The translations under genes were made by a program, and so were the position numbers. From Verrucomicrobium sp. (GTDB lineage Bacteria; Verrucomicrobiota; Verrucomicrobiia; Methylacidiphilales; UBA1321), in NCBI GenBank assembly GCA_017849585.1, contig JAFIGT010000001.1:1-64000 (forward strand): a stretch of 64,000 nucleotides of DNA, written 5' to 3'. The notes below the pieces were generated by a model. That model made no database searches. It was not told the origin of the DNA and saw nothing but the letters and a program-made list of their open reading frames with translations. This document shows, piece by piece, positions 55,628-63,267 of this stretch (position 1 is the first letter of the stretch; the number at the start of each line of letters is the position of its first letter).

Positions 55628-56362
55628 CTATTTGGCCTCGAGCTCAGGAAAAGTCTGAATCGTGCGATCCTCGTCTATCACGAATCGGTATTCGCTCTCA
55701 TGCTCCTTGAGAAATTTGATGGCGATGTTCTGCCCAGGAAACTTTTGCCGCAGGTAGCGCTTAAGACAACTCGGATTCGAATTGTACTTCGCGCGAATAC
55801 CGACAATTACCTCTCGTAATGCTTCTGGTGGAAAAGGGACAAAGTGCATCTCTTTATGAGCAATAAGGCCATTGAGTTCGACTATAATGCGGAACTCCTT
55901 CTCATATGACCAATCGCGAGACTTGTACCCATACGTTTTCGCAAGAATCTCATTTTTTATGTAGTTCCTATTCTGAATCAACTCCTCTCGCCATTCGATC
56001 CGCTGCCGATGGCTCTGACCTTTGCAATCTTGGTAACGCACAGAACATCCGGCCGCATTCGTACACTTCGCCAACTCTCCCAAAGAGAAACCTAGCGCCA
56101 ACCCGCTAGCGCTTTCGGCATAGTGTCCCCATAGCAATGTATTATGAATACCCTCCTCTTCCGAAAAACAGAGTATTCCGTACAAAGCATTTTGTTTTTT
56201 TATTCTCTCACATCCCACATCAGGAATGACGGGATAGCAGTCAAAAAAATCATTCATCTTACCCCAAGTCGAAACCTTCAGCCGCTTCTCCTTGAGAACC
56301 TTCAAAGCAAATCTCTGCGGCAGGAACTTATGTATAATTGCCGAGTTCTTTTCATCACTCAT
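55628..56362 (-). CDS. DUF2971 family protein
   Basis: 244 residues from ATG 56362, chosen for its strong AGGAAAGGGGG site (MSDEKNSAIIHKFLPQRFALKVLKEKRLKVSTWGKMNDFFD). The middle block is LYGILCFSEEEGIHNTLLWGHYAESASGLALGFSLGEL, the DUF2971 signature; later parts hold YGYKSRDWSYEKEFRIIVEL and PPEALREVIVGIRAKYNSNPSCLKRYLRQ. DUF2971 proteins are of unknown function, often in accessory or defence-type regions. No partner is adjacent. The gene is more A+T rich than neighbours and lies between facing AGTTCTA-type repeats (55361 and 56442), like a small cassette. Confidence 0.82.
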   Translation of the reverse strand: MSDEKNSAIIHKFLPQRFALKVLKEKRLKVSTWGKMNDFFDCYPVIPDVGCERIKKQNALYGILCFSEEEGIHNTLLWGHYAESASGLALGFSLGELAKCTNAAGCSVRYQDCKGQSHRQRIEWREELIQNRNYIKNEILAKTYGYKSRDWSYEKEFRIIVELNGLIAHKEMHFVPFPPEALREVIVGIRAKYNSNPSCLKRYLRQKFPGQNIAIKFLKEHESEYRFVIDEDRTIQTFPELEAK

Positions 56363-56441
56363 AATCCCCCTTTCCTCCATATGCCCCAACTGTGGAACAG
56401 ATTTGACCTGCGTCCAACCTGAAATCGCGCTTACTCATCCC

Positions 56442-56481
56442 CTACTTCGTACCTAGAACCTACTACCTAGAACTATTTTTG
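56442..56481. repeat. AGTTCTA-type repeat, right arm
   Basis: Inverted partner of 55361-55405 (cttcgtacctagaacctact then acctagaactattttt), running straight into the hairpin at 56475-56499. Confidence 0.7.
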
Positions 56482-56499
56482 CGGCCTCGCCGCAAAAAT
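56475..56499. repeat. Perfect 11-bp hairpin
   Basis: atttttgcggc-ctc-gccgcaaaaat. The A/T runs are inside the stem, so it is not a classical terminator. Confidence 0.55.
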
Positions 56500-56763
56500 C
56501 TCGCACACCTATCTCACTTAACAAACCTAAGCCTAACGTCGCCGCCCTCTTCCTGCTAAAAAGGATTCCATGCCCGGTGTCTCTTTATCGAAAACCAGCC
56601 CACGGCCCGGAACGGCGGCGATGGGGGCAGATTGGGAGCCTGAGCGGACTGTTGACGTCTGGAGCGGTTCGGAGCGCGCGTCCTTTTTTTCGACGGAGCA
56701 CTCCGCCACTTTGTTATCGCAGGAAACTTTTACCGTGTTAGAAGTGAAAAGCCTCTCTGACCT

Positions 56764-58257
56764 ATGCCTCGGCGTTACTTACAGCTCCTGATCCTGATCG
56801 CGGGCCTTTCCCTGCTCGGAAGCCTGGCCCTCACCGTGCCCTCGCTCATCGCGGCGGACCCGACCAAGCCTGCGCCGGTGAGGACCGCTCCCGCCGCACC
56901 AGCCACCGCCCCCACGAACGCCCCGGTCGCAGCTAAGCCCGCCCCCAAGCCGCCCGAGGACACCTACCAGTACTCGTTTCTCCTCTCGAAAGTCATCGAA
57001 CTCATCCGCGAGCAATACGTCGACGAAGGCAAGGTCAGCTACAAGGACCTCACCTACGCCGCCCTGCGCGGCATGCTCTCCTCGCTCGATCCCCACAGCC
57101 AGTTCCTCGATGAAGACAGCTTTGCCGAGATGCAAAAGGACACCAAGGGCGAGTTCAGCGGACTCGGCATCGTCGTCGGCATGAAGGACGGCAACCTGGT
57201 CGTCATCGCCCCGATGGAAGACACCCCCGGCTATCGCGCGGGCATCATGCCGGGCGACCGCATTCTCAAGATCGAGGGCAAGGCGACGGAAAAGATGTCG
57301 CTGCTCAACGCCATCAAAAAACTCAAGGGCCAGCGCGGCGAGAAGGTGAAGCTCACCCTCATGCATCCGCCCAAGACGGACGACAAGGACAGCAAAGAGA
57401 AATCCGCCAAGACAAAAGACAGCAAGGACGCGAAGGAAAAAAATCTCGGTCAGGTCTACGAAGTTGAACTCACCCGCGAACTGATCAAGGTCCCCACCGT
57501 GCGCGACGCGAAGCTCCTCCCGTCCGACCTCACCGGCGACGACAAGATCGGTTACATCCGGCTCGAACAATTCGGCGAGAACACCCCGCAGGAATTCGAG
57601 GACGCCCTCGTGAAGCTCGAAGGTCAGGGCATGCAAGCGCTCGTCATCGATCTCCGCAACAACCCCGGCGGCCTGCTCGATTCCGCCGTGGAAGTCGCCG
57701 GCAAATTCCTCCCCTCCGGCCAGGTCGTCGTCTCGACGCAGGGCCGTCTCGCGGAACAGAATTACGAATACCGCGCGCGCGGCATGAAGAAGCACCCGAA
57801 CTATCCCATCGCCGTCCTCATCAACGGCTACAGCGCGAGCGGATCGGAAATCGTCGCGGGCGCACTGAAGGATCTCAACCGCGCCGTGCTCGTCGGCGAA
57901 ACCACCTTCGGCAAGGGCTCCGTGCAGAGTGTGCAGGATCTCGGCAACGGCATCGGCCTGCGCCTCACCACCGCGAAATATTACACCCCGAGCAAAAAGA
58001 CCATCCACGAAGTCGGCGTGCCGCCCGACATCTACGCGCCCATCAGCGAGACGGAAGAACGCGGCCTCATGATGGCCCGCTCGCCCCAACTCCTCTCCGC
58101 CGAGGAGAAGCAGGAAATCCGCAACCTGCGCGACTCGCAACTCGACCGCGCCATCGGCTCGCTCAAGAGCATCCGCATTTACAACCAGCGGCAACAACAA
58201 ACCGCCCCGGCCACCAACGCTCCTGCGGTCCCGCCCGCCACCATTCCGAAATCGTGA
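56764..58257 (+). CDS. ctpA: S41 carboxy-terminal processing peptidase
   Basis: 497 residues. Signal peptide about 1-30, a Pro/Ala-rich linker (38-62), an N-terminal helical part (YQYSFLLSKVIELIREQYVDEGKVSY), a PDZ domain (about 110-200: GEFSGLGIVVGMKDGNLVVIAPMEDTPGYRAGIMPGDRILKI) and the S41 core. NGYSASGSEIVAGAL holds Ser359, and GKGSVQ holds Lys384 and Gln388; their spacing (25 and 4) matches the Ser-Lys-Gln set of Tsp/Prc. A 30-residue charged insert in the PDZ region (DDKDSKEKSAKTKDSKDAKEKN) is unusual. It should trim or degrade exported proteins from their C-terminus. No obvious operon; tsaD follows about 150 bp later. Confidence 0.94.
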   Translation: MPRRYLQLLILIAGLSLLGSLALTVPSLIAADPTKPAPVRTAPAAPATAPTNAPVAAKPAPKPPEDTYQYSFLLSKVIELIREQYVDEGKVSYKDLTYAALRGMLSSLDPHSQFLDEDSFAEMQKDTKGEFSGLGIVVGMKDGNLVVIAPMEDTPGYRAGIMPGDRILKIEGKATEKMSLLNAIKKLKGQRGEKVKLTLMHPPKTDDKDSKEKSAKTKDSKDAKEKNLGQVYEVELTRELIKVPTVRDAKLLPSDLTGDDKIGYIRLEQFGENTPQEFEDALVKLEGQGMQALVIDLRNNPGGLLDSAVEVAGKFLPSGQVVVSTQGRLAEQNYEYRARGMKKHPNYPIAVLINGYSASGSEIVAGALKDLNRAVLVGETTFGKGSVQSVQDLGNGIGLRLTTAKYYTPSKKTIHEVGVPPDIYAPISETEERGLMMARSPQLLSAEEKQEIRNLRDSQLDRAIGSLKSIRIYNQRQQQTAPATNAPAVPPATIPKS

Positions 58258-58266
58258 TCGCACATG

Positions 58267-58402
58267 AAAGTCAAAACTCAAAGGTCAAAAGTCAAAGCGA
58301 CAGCGCAAAAGTTAAAAGCGCTGAAGCTCGGGACATTGACCAGCGTGCAGGACATGGCCGAATCCGAATTTTTGACTTTTGACCTCTAAACTTTTGACTT
58401 TC
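58267..58402. repeat. GTCAAAA-type inverted repeat between ctpA and tsaD
   Basis: Left arm 58267-58297 (gtcaaaactcaaaggtcaaa...) and right arm 58368-58402 (tttttgacttttgacctct...) face each other around 70 bp. The right arm ends just before tsaD. Confidence 0.75.
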
Positions 58403-58409
58403 CCACCCC

Positions 58410-59486
58410 ATGCGCGTTCTTGGTATTGAAACCTCCTGCGACGAAACCGCCGTCTCTGTGGTCGAAGCGCAGATCGGCAAGACCGGCATTCTCGCGAACG
58501 TCGTCAGCTCCCAGATCCGCCTGCACGAACAATTCGGCGGCATCGTTCCCGAAGTCGCCACACGCGAACACCTCCGCAATCTCCCGCAACTCGTCCCCGG
58601 TCTCCTCACCCAATCCCGCATCCGGCTCGACGACCTCGACGCCATCGCCGTCACACAAGGGCCCGGCCTCGCCACTTCGCTACTCATCGGCTACTCCTAC
58701 GCGCGCGCCCTCGGCCTCGCGGCAGACATCCCCGTCTGCGGCGTGAACCATCTCGAAGGCCACCTCTTCTCCCCGTTCCTCGCGCTCTCGCAGAAAGTCG
58801 AATTCCCCTTCATCGGCCTCATCGTCAGCGGCGGCCACACGCTGCTCGTCCACGCGAAGGGGTGGAATCATTATGAGAAACTCGGCGGCACCGTCGATGA
58901 CGCCGCCGGAGAGGCCTTCGACAAAGTCGCGCGGCTCATGGATATTTCCTATCCCGGCGGCCCCAAGATCGAAAAGCTCGCCCGCACCGGCAATGCCGAA
59001 GCCTACGCCTTCCCGCGTTCGTTTCCGCAAAAGGACAACTTCAATTTCAGCTTCAGCGGACTCAAAACCTCCGTGCGCTATTTCTTCGAGAAGAACCCGC
59101 AAGCCCACGATGACAACGCGTGGAAAGCCGATCTCTGCGCCTCGTTCCAAAGCGCCGTCGTCGATGTGCTCGCCCGTAAGGCCGGCAACGCCCTCGCCGC
59201 CACCGGCTGCAAACGGCTCGTCGCCTCCGGCGGCGTCCTCTGCAACAACGCGCTGCGCGTTGCCCTCGCGCAAGCCTGTGCCGAACAAGGAGCCAACCTC
59301 CTCGTTGCCGATCCGAAACTCTGCACCGACAACGCCGCCATGATCGCCGCCACCGCCGCCGAAAAAATGGCCGCCGGAATTCCCCTCACCCTCGCCACCG
59401 ACATCGATCCCAACCTGAGCCTCTTCAAACGCCCCGGCAGCACCGCCGCCGTGAAAAACAAAGAGAAACTCATGCGCCAACGCTGA
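58410..59486 (+). CDS. tsaD: tRNA N6-adenosine threonylcarbamoyltransferase TsaD
   Basis: 358 residues. ASKHA fold: VLGIETSCDETAVSVVE at the start, AVTQGPGLATSLLIGYSYARALG, the metal-site NHLEGHLFSPFL, and LIVSGGHTLLVHAKG; C-terminal VASGGVLCNNALRVALAQ and CTDNAAMIAATAAEKM. It joins threonylcarbamoyl-AMP to A37 of tRNAs that read ANN codons, an essential step in the cytosol. The start ATG 58410 matches homologues (MRVLGIETSCDET). It is separated from ctpA by a GTCAAAA-type inverted repeat. Confidence 0.97.
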   Translation: MRVLGIETSCDETAVSVVEAQIGKTGILANVVSSQIRLHEQFGGIVPEVATREHLRNLPQLVPGLLTQSRIRLDDLDAIAVTQGPGLATSLLIGYSYARALGLAADIPVCGVNHLEGHLFSPFLALSQKVEFPFIGLIVSGGHTLLVHAKGWNHYEKLGGTVDDAAGEAFDKVARLMDISYPGGPKIEKLARTGNAEAYAFPRSFPQKDNFNFSFSGLKTSVRYFFEKNPQAHDDNAWKADLCASFQSAVVDVLARKAGNALAATGCKRLVASGGVLCNNALRVALAQACAEQGANLLVADPKLCTDNAAMIAATAAEKMAAGIPLTLATDIDPNLSLFKRPGSTAAVKNKEKLMRQR

Positions 59487-59607
59487 CACGAGACCTCGTT
59501 CAATTCTGAACTCCCCTATTAGCGCTACCGATCAGTAGCCAATCAAAATCGCGTCCCTCGTTGCGAATACCGCGCAACTTTATCTCATACCCGCCGTTTA
59601 ATAAGAC

Positions 59608-60153
59608 ATGGGAAATAAATCGCTTCTCGTGATCGGGGTTCTGGCCCTGGTGTGGGGGTTCGGGGTATCGGTGCAGGCTGGACCAAATACCGTCGACTTC
59701 TATCTGACCACGCCAGACCAATACAAGGGTCTCATGATCAACCTGGATGTCAAAGGTGTCCGTCCCGTTGAATTCAAAAGCCCCATCCCTGAGCTGGCCT
59801 TCTTCCAGATGACCACTTGGGATAAACAAAAGAACCGTCCCGGCGGCCACATCATGCTCGTCGCTCCCGCTACGGAATCGACCAACATCATGCGCAAATA
59901 CGGCGACGACATGCGTCGTGGCGGCGATGTCGACCGCATGCGCGGCCTGCTGATTCTCAGCCCCGGCGGCCCTGAAGGCCCAGCCCCTACCGACGCCCCC
60001 GCACCGCCACAAGGCCATCGCCCTCGCGGCCCGCATCGCCAGATGTGGATGATCGATTATGAAGGCCGCTGCAGCGCCATCATCGAGGCGCACAAAGCCG
60101 AAATGGAGAGAGTTCCCCAAATCGAAAAAGGTCCCGCACCCGACAATAAGTAA
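59608..60153 (+). CDS. Hypothetical secreted protein
   Basis: 181 residues, not recognised. Signal peptide about 1-23 (MGNKSLLVIGVLALVWGFGVSVQA). The mature half has strands (NTVDFYLTTPDQYKGLMINLDVKGVRPVEFKSP) and a middle with IMRKYGDDMRRGGDVDRMRGLL. A Pro/Gly/His/Arg-rich segment (about 125-150; GGPEGPAPTDAPAPPQGHRPRGPHRQ) looks disordered. It is preceded by tsaD and followed by a clear terminator (60175-60206), so it may be the last gene of that transcript. No enzymatic motif is visible. Confidence 0.7.
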   Translation: MGNKSLLVIGVLALVWGFGVSVQAGPNTVDFYLTTPDQYKGLMINLDVKGVRPVEFKSPIPELAFFQMTTWDKQKNRPGGHIMLVAPATESTNIMRKYGDDMRRGGDVDRMRGLLILSPGGPEGPAPTDAPAPPQGHRPRGPHRQMWMIDYEGRCSAIIEAHKAEMERVPQIEKGPAPDNK

Positions 60154-60174
60154 TCCGCCACGCGCACCATTTCA

Positions 60175-60206
60175 TGAACGGCAAGGGGATCGTTCCCTGC
60201 CGTTCA
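60175..60206 (+). terminator. Terminator after the secreted hypothetical gene
   Basis: TGAACGGCA-aGGG pairs with CCC-TGCCGTTCA across a short loop; TTCTTT follows. Confidence 0.75.
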
Positions 60207-60281
60207 TTCTTTGCACCCTGAAACGCCTTCATACTCGGCGCTCTCGAGAGCTTGCAGTATTTCAGCCTTTAGGTGACTGAC

Positions 60282-60929
60282 TTACTTCGCGAGAAACTCC
60301 GGCAACACGCCCTTCGCCTCGCTCACGCGATTGAAAACGAAAATCGAATATGGCACCAATCCCGCGAGCGTCTCGGCATTCGTCGCGAACGCTTGCGGAT
60401 AGGCCGCCGCACTCGAATCAGCGAGTCCCGCATTCAACACAATCCCCACAATCGGCACGCCAGAGCGTTCGATGCTTTCGATGGTGAGCAGTGTGTGATT
60501 GATCGTCCCCAGTCCCGCTCGCGCCACGATGAGCGCGGGCAGTTTCATTTCCACGGCCCAATCGCGCACCAGCTTCTTGCCATCGAGCGGCACGAGCCAG
60601 CCGCCCACTCCTTCCACCGCAAGATGTGTGAACCGCGCGCGCGCGGAATCGATGCTCGCGTTCATCGCGTCCCAATCGAACGGCATGCGATCCACCCGCG
60701 TCGCCACATGCGGCGCGACGGGTGAAGGAAAACGAATCGGATTCACTTCCGCGAGCGTGAGTTCATTGTCCGCCGCCGCGCGCAACGCCTCGGCATCTTC
60801 CGTTCCACCGCACGAGATCGGCTTGATCCCCGCCGCGTGAAATCCCCGCTGCCGCCATTGGCGCACGAGCCACGCGGAAAAGTAGGTCTTGCCGATTTCA
60901 GTGTCCGTTCCAGTGACGAATAAATGCAT
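60282..60929 (-). CDS. bioD: Dethiobiotin synthase
   Basis: 215 residues. The P-loop VTGTDTEIGKTYFSAWLVRQW is at about 5-25; later blocks are GIKPISCGGTEDAEAL and EGVGGWLVPLDGK (the DTB-loop region). It closes the ureido ring of dethiobiotin in biotin synthesis, using ATP and CO2. No other bio genes are in the window, so they lie elsewhere. The upstream side has an AGTTCTA-type repeat pair (60934-61044). Confidence 0.94.
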   Translation of the reverse strand: MHLFVTGTDTEIGKTYFSAWLVRQWRQRGFHAAGIKPISCGGTEDAEALRAAADNELTLAEVNPIRFPSPVAPHVATRVDRMPFDWDAMNASIDSARARFTHLAVEGVGGWLVPLDGKKLVRDWAVEMKLPALIVARAGLGTINHTLLTIESIERSGVPIVGIVLNAGLADSSAAAYPQAFATNAETLAGLVPYSIFVFNRVSEAKGVLPEFLAK

Positions 60930-60933
60930 GACG

Positions 60934-61044
60934 GAAGTACTAGGTATTAAGTTCTAGGTTCTAAGTAAAAGGCAAAAGGTGCGAGCGTTCCAGAAAGTAG
61001 GGAATCATCATACTTAGTACCTAGAACCTCGTACTTAGAACTTG
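60934..61044. repeat. AGTTCTA-type inverted repeat upstream of bioD
   Basis: Left arm 60934-60977 (gtactaggtattaagttctaggttctaagt...) and right arm 61011-61044 (tacttagtacctagaacctcg...) face each other around about 35 bp. Both share units with the pair at 55361/56442. Confidence 0.7.
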
Positions 61045-61047
61045 TCT

Positions 61048-62211
61048 TCATCCAATCTTCGCCTGATCGAGCAAATCCTGGCACACCTTCTTCGCCTCGA
61101 AGTATGTCTCCGCGAGAGCCCGCGCGGCTTTCTGGTGTGCGGGATAATTCGCATTGATCCGGTCAATACCCGAGACCGCTTCCTCCATCGTGGAAAAAGC
61201 GAGCACGCCTTCTCCCGCCGGAATGTACGCGCTCCATCCGGTTTCCTGCACAATCGCGGGACGGCCCAGCGCGAGGTAGCAGGCCGTGCGGCAACTAAAC
61301 CAACCCGTGCGACCCGAGACATACCCGTGCTTCGCGACGCTCCACTCGGCTTTCGACGAGAGCAGAAAATCGCGATAGGTGAGATGATCCGGCGTCACTT
61401 CATCCGGCTCGAGAATCGTCCAACCAAGATCGCGCAACATCGCGTCCGGCCGCTTGCTACCCACACCCTTGCCCATCACCATCGCGAGCGGTTGCGATGT
61501 GCGATGCGGCAGCTCCTTGAACTTGTCGAACTCGAGATCCTTCTGTCCCCAGACTTGGCCGTTCCACTGCTTCGGCGCATAGCTGGCCCAATTCATCACC
61601 GTGGTATAGCGATCCATCGGCGCTTCGCTCGCGAATGGCCAATAATCGAGCGCGATCGGCTGCACCGTTTTCTTCCACGCGATGCCCGTCTCCGGCACGA
61701 GCGTGCCCGGCCCGCCGACATTGAGGCCGAAGGTGAAATGACTGTCGTGAGCGCGAATGCGCGCGTTGTAATCGGCCTGCTTTTCGTCGAGCAATCCGAT
61801 GTGGCAGAACATCGGGTCGCCATCGATGAACATCTGGTGCTTCACGCCGAAATCGTAATCACGCAACCACCCCGCGCTCGACACGTTGATGAGCAGGTCG
61901 CTGTTCTTGATCAAATCCCGCGCCGCCACTTCGCCAGCGCCATGAAACTTCCCGTCCGCCCCATTGCGATAAATCCACCGGTCGCCAAAGCCGAACTCGG
62001 TCATCATCTTGCCGAGATAGTTCACGTTGTACGTGCAGTCTTCGGAGATCGTCTGCTTGATTGGGTCATACGGCCACGCGCCCGAATCTTCCAAGTACCA
62101 CACATCATGTCCGAGATCGCGAAAACCGATCAGGTACTGGATATAATCCCAAATCACTCCGCCAAAAGAATATTGGCCCAACAGGCCGGTAATCACAATG
62201 CGCACAGCCAT
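61048..62211 (-). CDS. Glycosyltransferase (GT-B-like)
   Basis: 387 residues. N-terminal GLLGQYSFGGVIWDYIQYLIGFRDLGHDVWYLEDSGAWPYDP; the C-terminal half carries GRTGWFSCRTACYLALGRPAIVQETGWSAYIPAGEGVLAFSTMEEAVSGIDRINANYPAHQKAARALAETYFEAKKV, the donor-binding layout of GT-B enzymes ('PxIVQ-x-x-GxxxxIPxGEGxLxFxT'). Sequence family was not identified beyond this, so the sugar and acceptor are unknown. It is monocistronic as far as can be seen: the stop is next to the right arm of the AGTTCTA-type repeat and there is a terminator upstream. Confidence 0.8.
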   Translation of the reverse strand: MAVRIVITGLLGQYSFGGVIWDYIQYLIGFRDLGHDVWYLEDSGAWPYDPIKQTISEDCTYNVNYLGKMMTEFGFGDRWIYRNGADGKFHGAGEVAARDLIKNSDLLINVSSAGWLRDYDFGVKHQMFIDGDPMFCHIGLLDEKQADYNARIRAHDSHFTFGLNVGGPGTLVPETGIAWKKTVQPIALDYWPFASEAPMDRYTTVMNWASYAPKQWNGQVWGQKDLEFDKFKELPHRTSQPLAMVMGKGVGSKRPDAMLRDLGWTILEPDEVTPDHLTYRDFLLSSKAEWSVAKHGYVSGRTGWFSCRTACYLALGRPAIVQETGWSAYIPAGEGVLAFSTMEEAVSGIDRINANYPAHQKAARALAETYFEAKKVCQDLLDQAKIG

Positions 62212-62254
62212 TCACACTACCGAACACCCGCCCGCGCATCCATCACGAATCGAC

Positions 62255-62292
62255 AAAAAAAGCGGCCGCCCCCTTCCGGGAACGACCGCTTT
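62255..62292 (-). terminator. Terminator of the secreted hypothetical gene 62314-62880
   Basis: AGCGGtCG...CGgCCGCT on the minus strand followed by TTTTTTTG. Confidence 0.75.
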
Positions 62293-62313
62293 CACCAGAA
62301 TCAGCCCCAAAAA

Positions 62314-62880
62314 CTATTGTGCGGCCACCGGAGTCCCCGGTGATTCCACCACACGAGCCGATGGCTGCCCCACAGGCGCTGGAGTCGCTGGCGCAGCGGG
62401 AACGGCAGGCGCAGCATTCGCCACACGGGAAAGATCCGCATACTTCCCCGCTAACTTGGCATCCGTCCGCACCGTCATCAACTTGGTGATCAGGTTCGGA
62501 TAAAGACGGTCGAGCCACTTTTGAGGATCGCGACCCGGCACCCAAACGGGCTGCTTCGAATACATGTCCATCCCCCAATAGCGCCCTTCCGCATCCAGGA
62601 AAATCACCACCGTGCTCGTGCGCGCCTGCTCGGCTTTCTCAAAGTCACGACGCCACTGAAACGTCACCAAATGCGCTTCGCCACCGGCTTTGACCAGACG
62701 GTTGTACAGCTCCGGGGCAAATTCAGATCCTTTTCCCCCCACATTATTTTTTCCCGGAAGATCCTGGCTCAACGCCAACATCTGTCCATCATCCTTCGCA
62801 GGAGCGAAGCTGGAAAAAATAAAAAAACCGCCCACGGCTAAAACCATTCCCATCCATGTCGGGCGCATCACTTTCATCAA
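62314..62880 (-). CDS. Hypothetical secreted protein
   Basis: 188 residues, not recognised. Signal peptide about 1-28 (GMVLAVGGFFIFSSFAPAKDD). The middle (APELYNRLVKAGGEAHLVTFQWRRDFEKAEQARTSTVVIFLDAEGRYWGMDMYSKQPVWVPGRDPQKWLDRLYPNLITK) is mixed alpha/beta with a W-rich stretch and no known motif. The last 40 residues are Ala/Pro-rich (AAPAVPAAPATPAPVGQPSA), a probable flexible tail. Upstream are 387 bp without a gene. Confidence 0.68.
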   Translation of the reverse strand: MMKVMRPTWMGMVLAVGGFFIFSSFAPAKDDGQMLALSQDLPGKNNVGGKGSEFAPELYNRLVKAGGEAHLVTFQWRRDFEKAEQARTSTVVIFLDAEGRYWGMDMYSKQPVWVPGRDPQKWLDRLYPNLITKLMTVRTDAKLAGKYADLSRVANAAPAVPAAPATPAPVGQPSARVVESPGTPVAAQ

Positions 62881-63267
62881 ATTTTCCTTTCTGATTAATT
62901 AGTTGAACTCACCCATTATACGCCACTTGAGCTTGAATACTAATATAGCAGCTTAAGGAATCATTTCGATAAAATAAGCGCAACCTACTTTTAATAAGTG
63001 TGTTGCACTAATATTCAGGACTATTTATACCCTGTATCTGTCAACCCATTGACACTCGATCGTCTTCAAAAATGACAAAAATAGGTTTTCGACGACACGA
63101 CGGAGCGATGACTCTGAAAAGAACCTTACTTTTTACATCGGTCGATCCATCTTTCTCTTGAGTTTTTTGTCACTTGTTTAAAAACTCGCGCTCTCTGCCC
63201 TTGGCCTCGCCGTTGCTCCTGCGGGCATCAGTTGCACGTTGTCCACTTTTCCGATACGTTTGCCAGC
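62881..63267. other. Intergenic region, nothing recognised
   Basis: A+T-rich sequence, then a more G+C-rich part before the cysE-like gene. No riboswitch, tRNA or protein frame was identified. Confidence 0.5.

Larger units (their letters stand above)
56390..56763. other. Intergenic region between DUF2971 and ctpA genes
   Basis: Holds the right AGTTCTA-type arm (56442-56481) and a perfect hairpin (56475-56499). A 73-codon frame from 56570 overlaps ctpA and is not called. Nothing else recognised. Confidence 0.5.

Noticed and set aside
56570-56791. 73-codon plus-strand frame with an AAGGA-like site
   Set aside because: It runs into the start of ctpA in another frame, its product looks random and no homologue is recognisable.
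62881-63267. Riboswitch or T-box before the cysE-like gene
   Set aside because: No conserved core sequences could be found.
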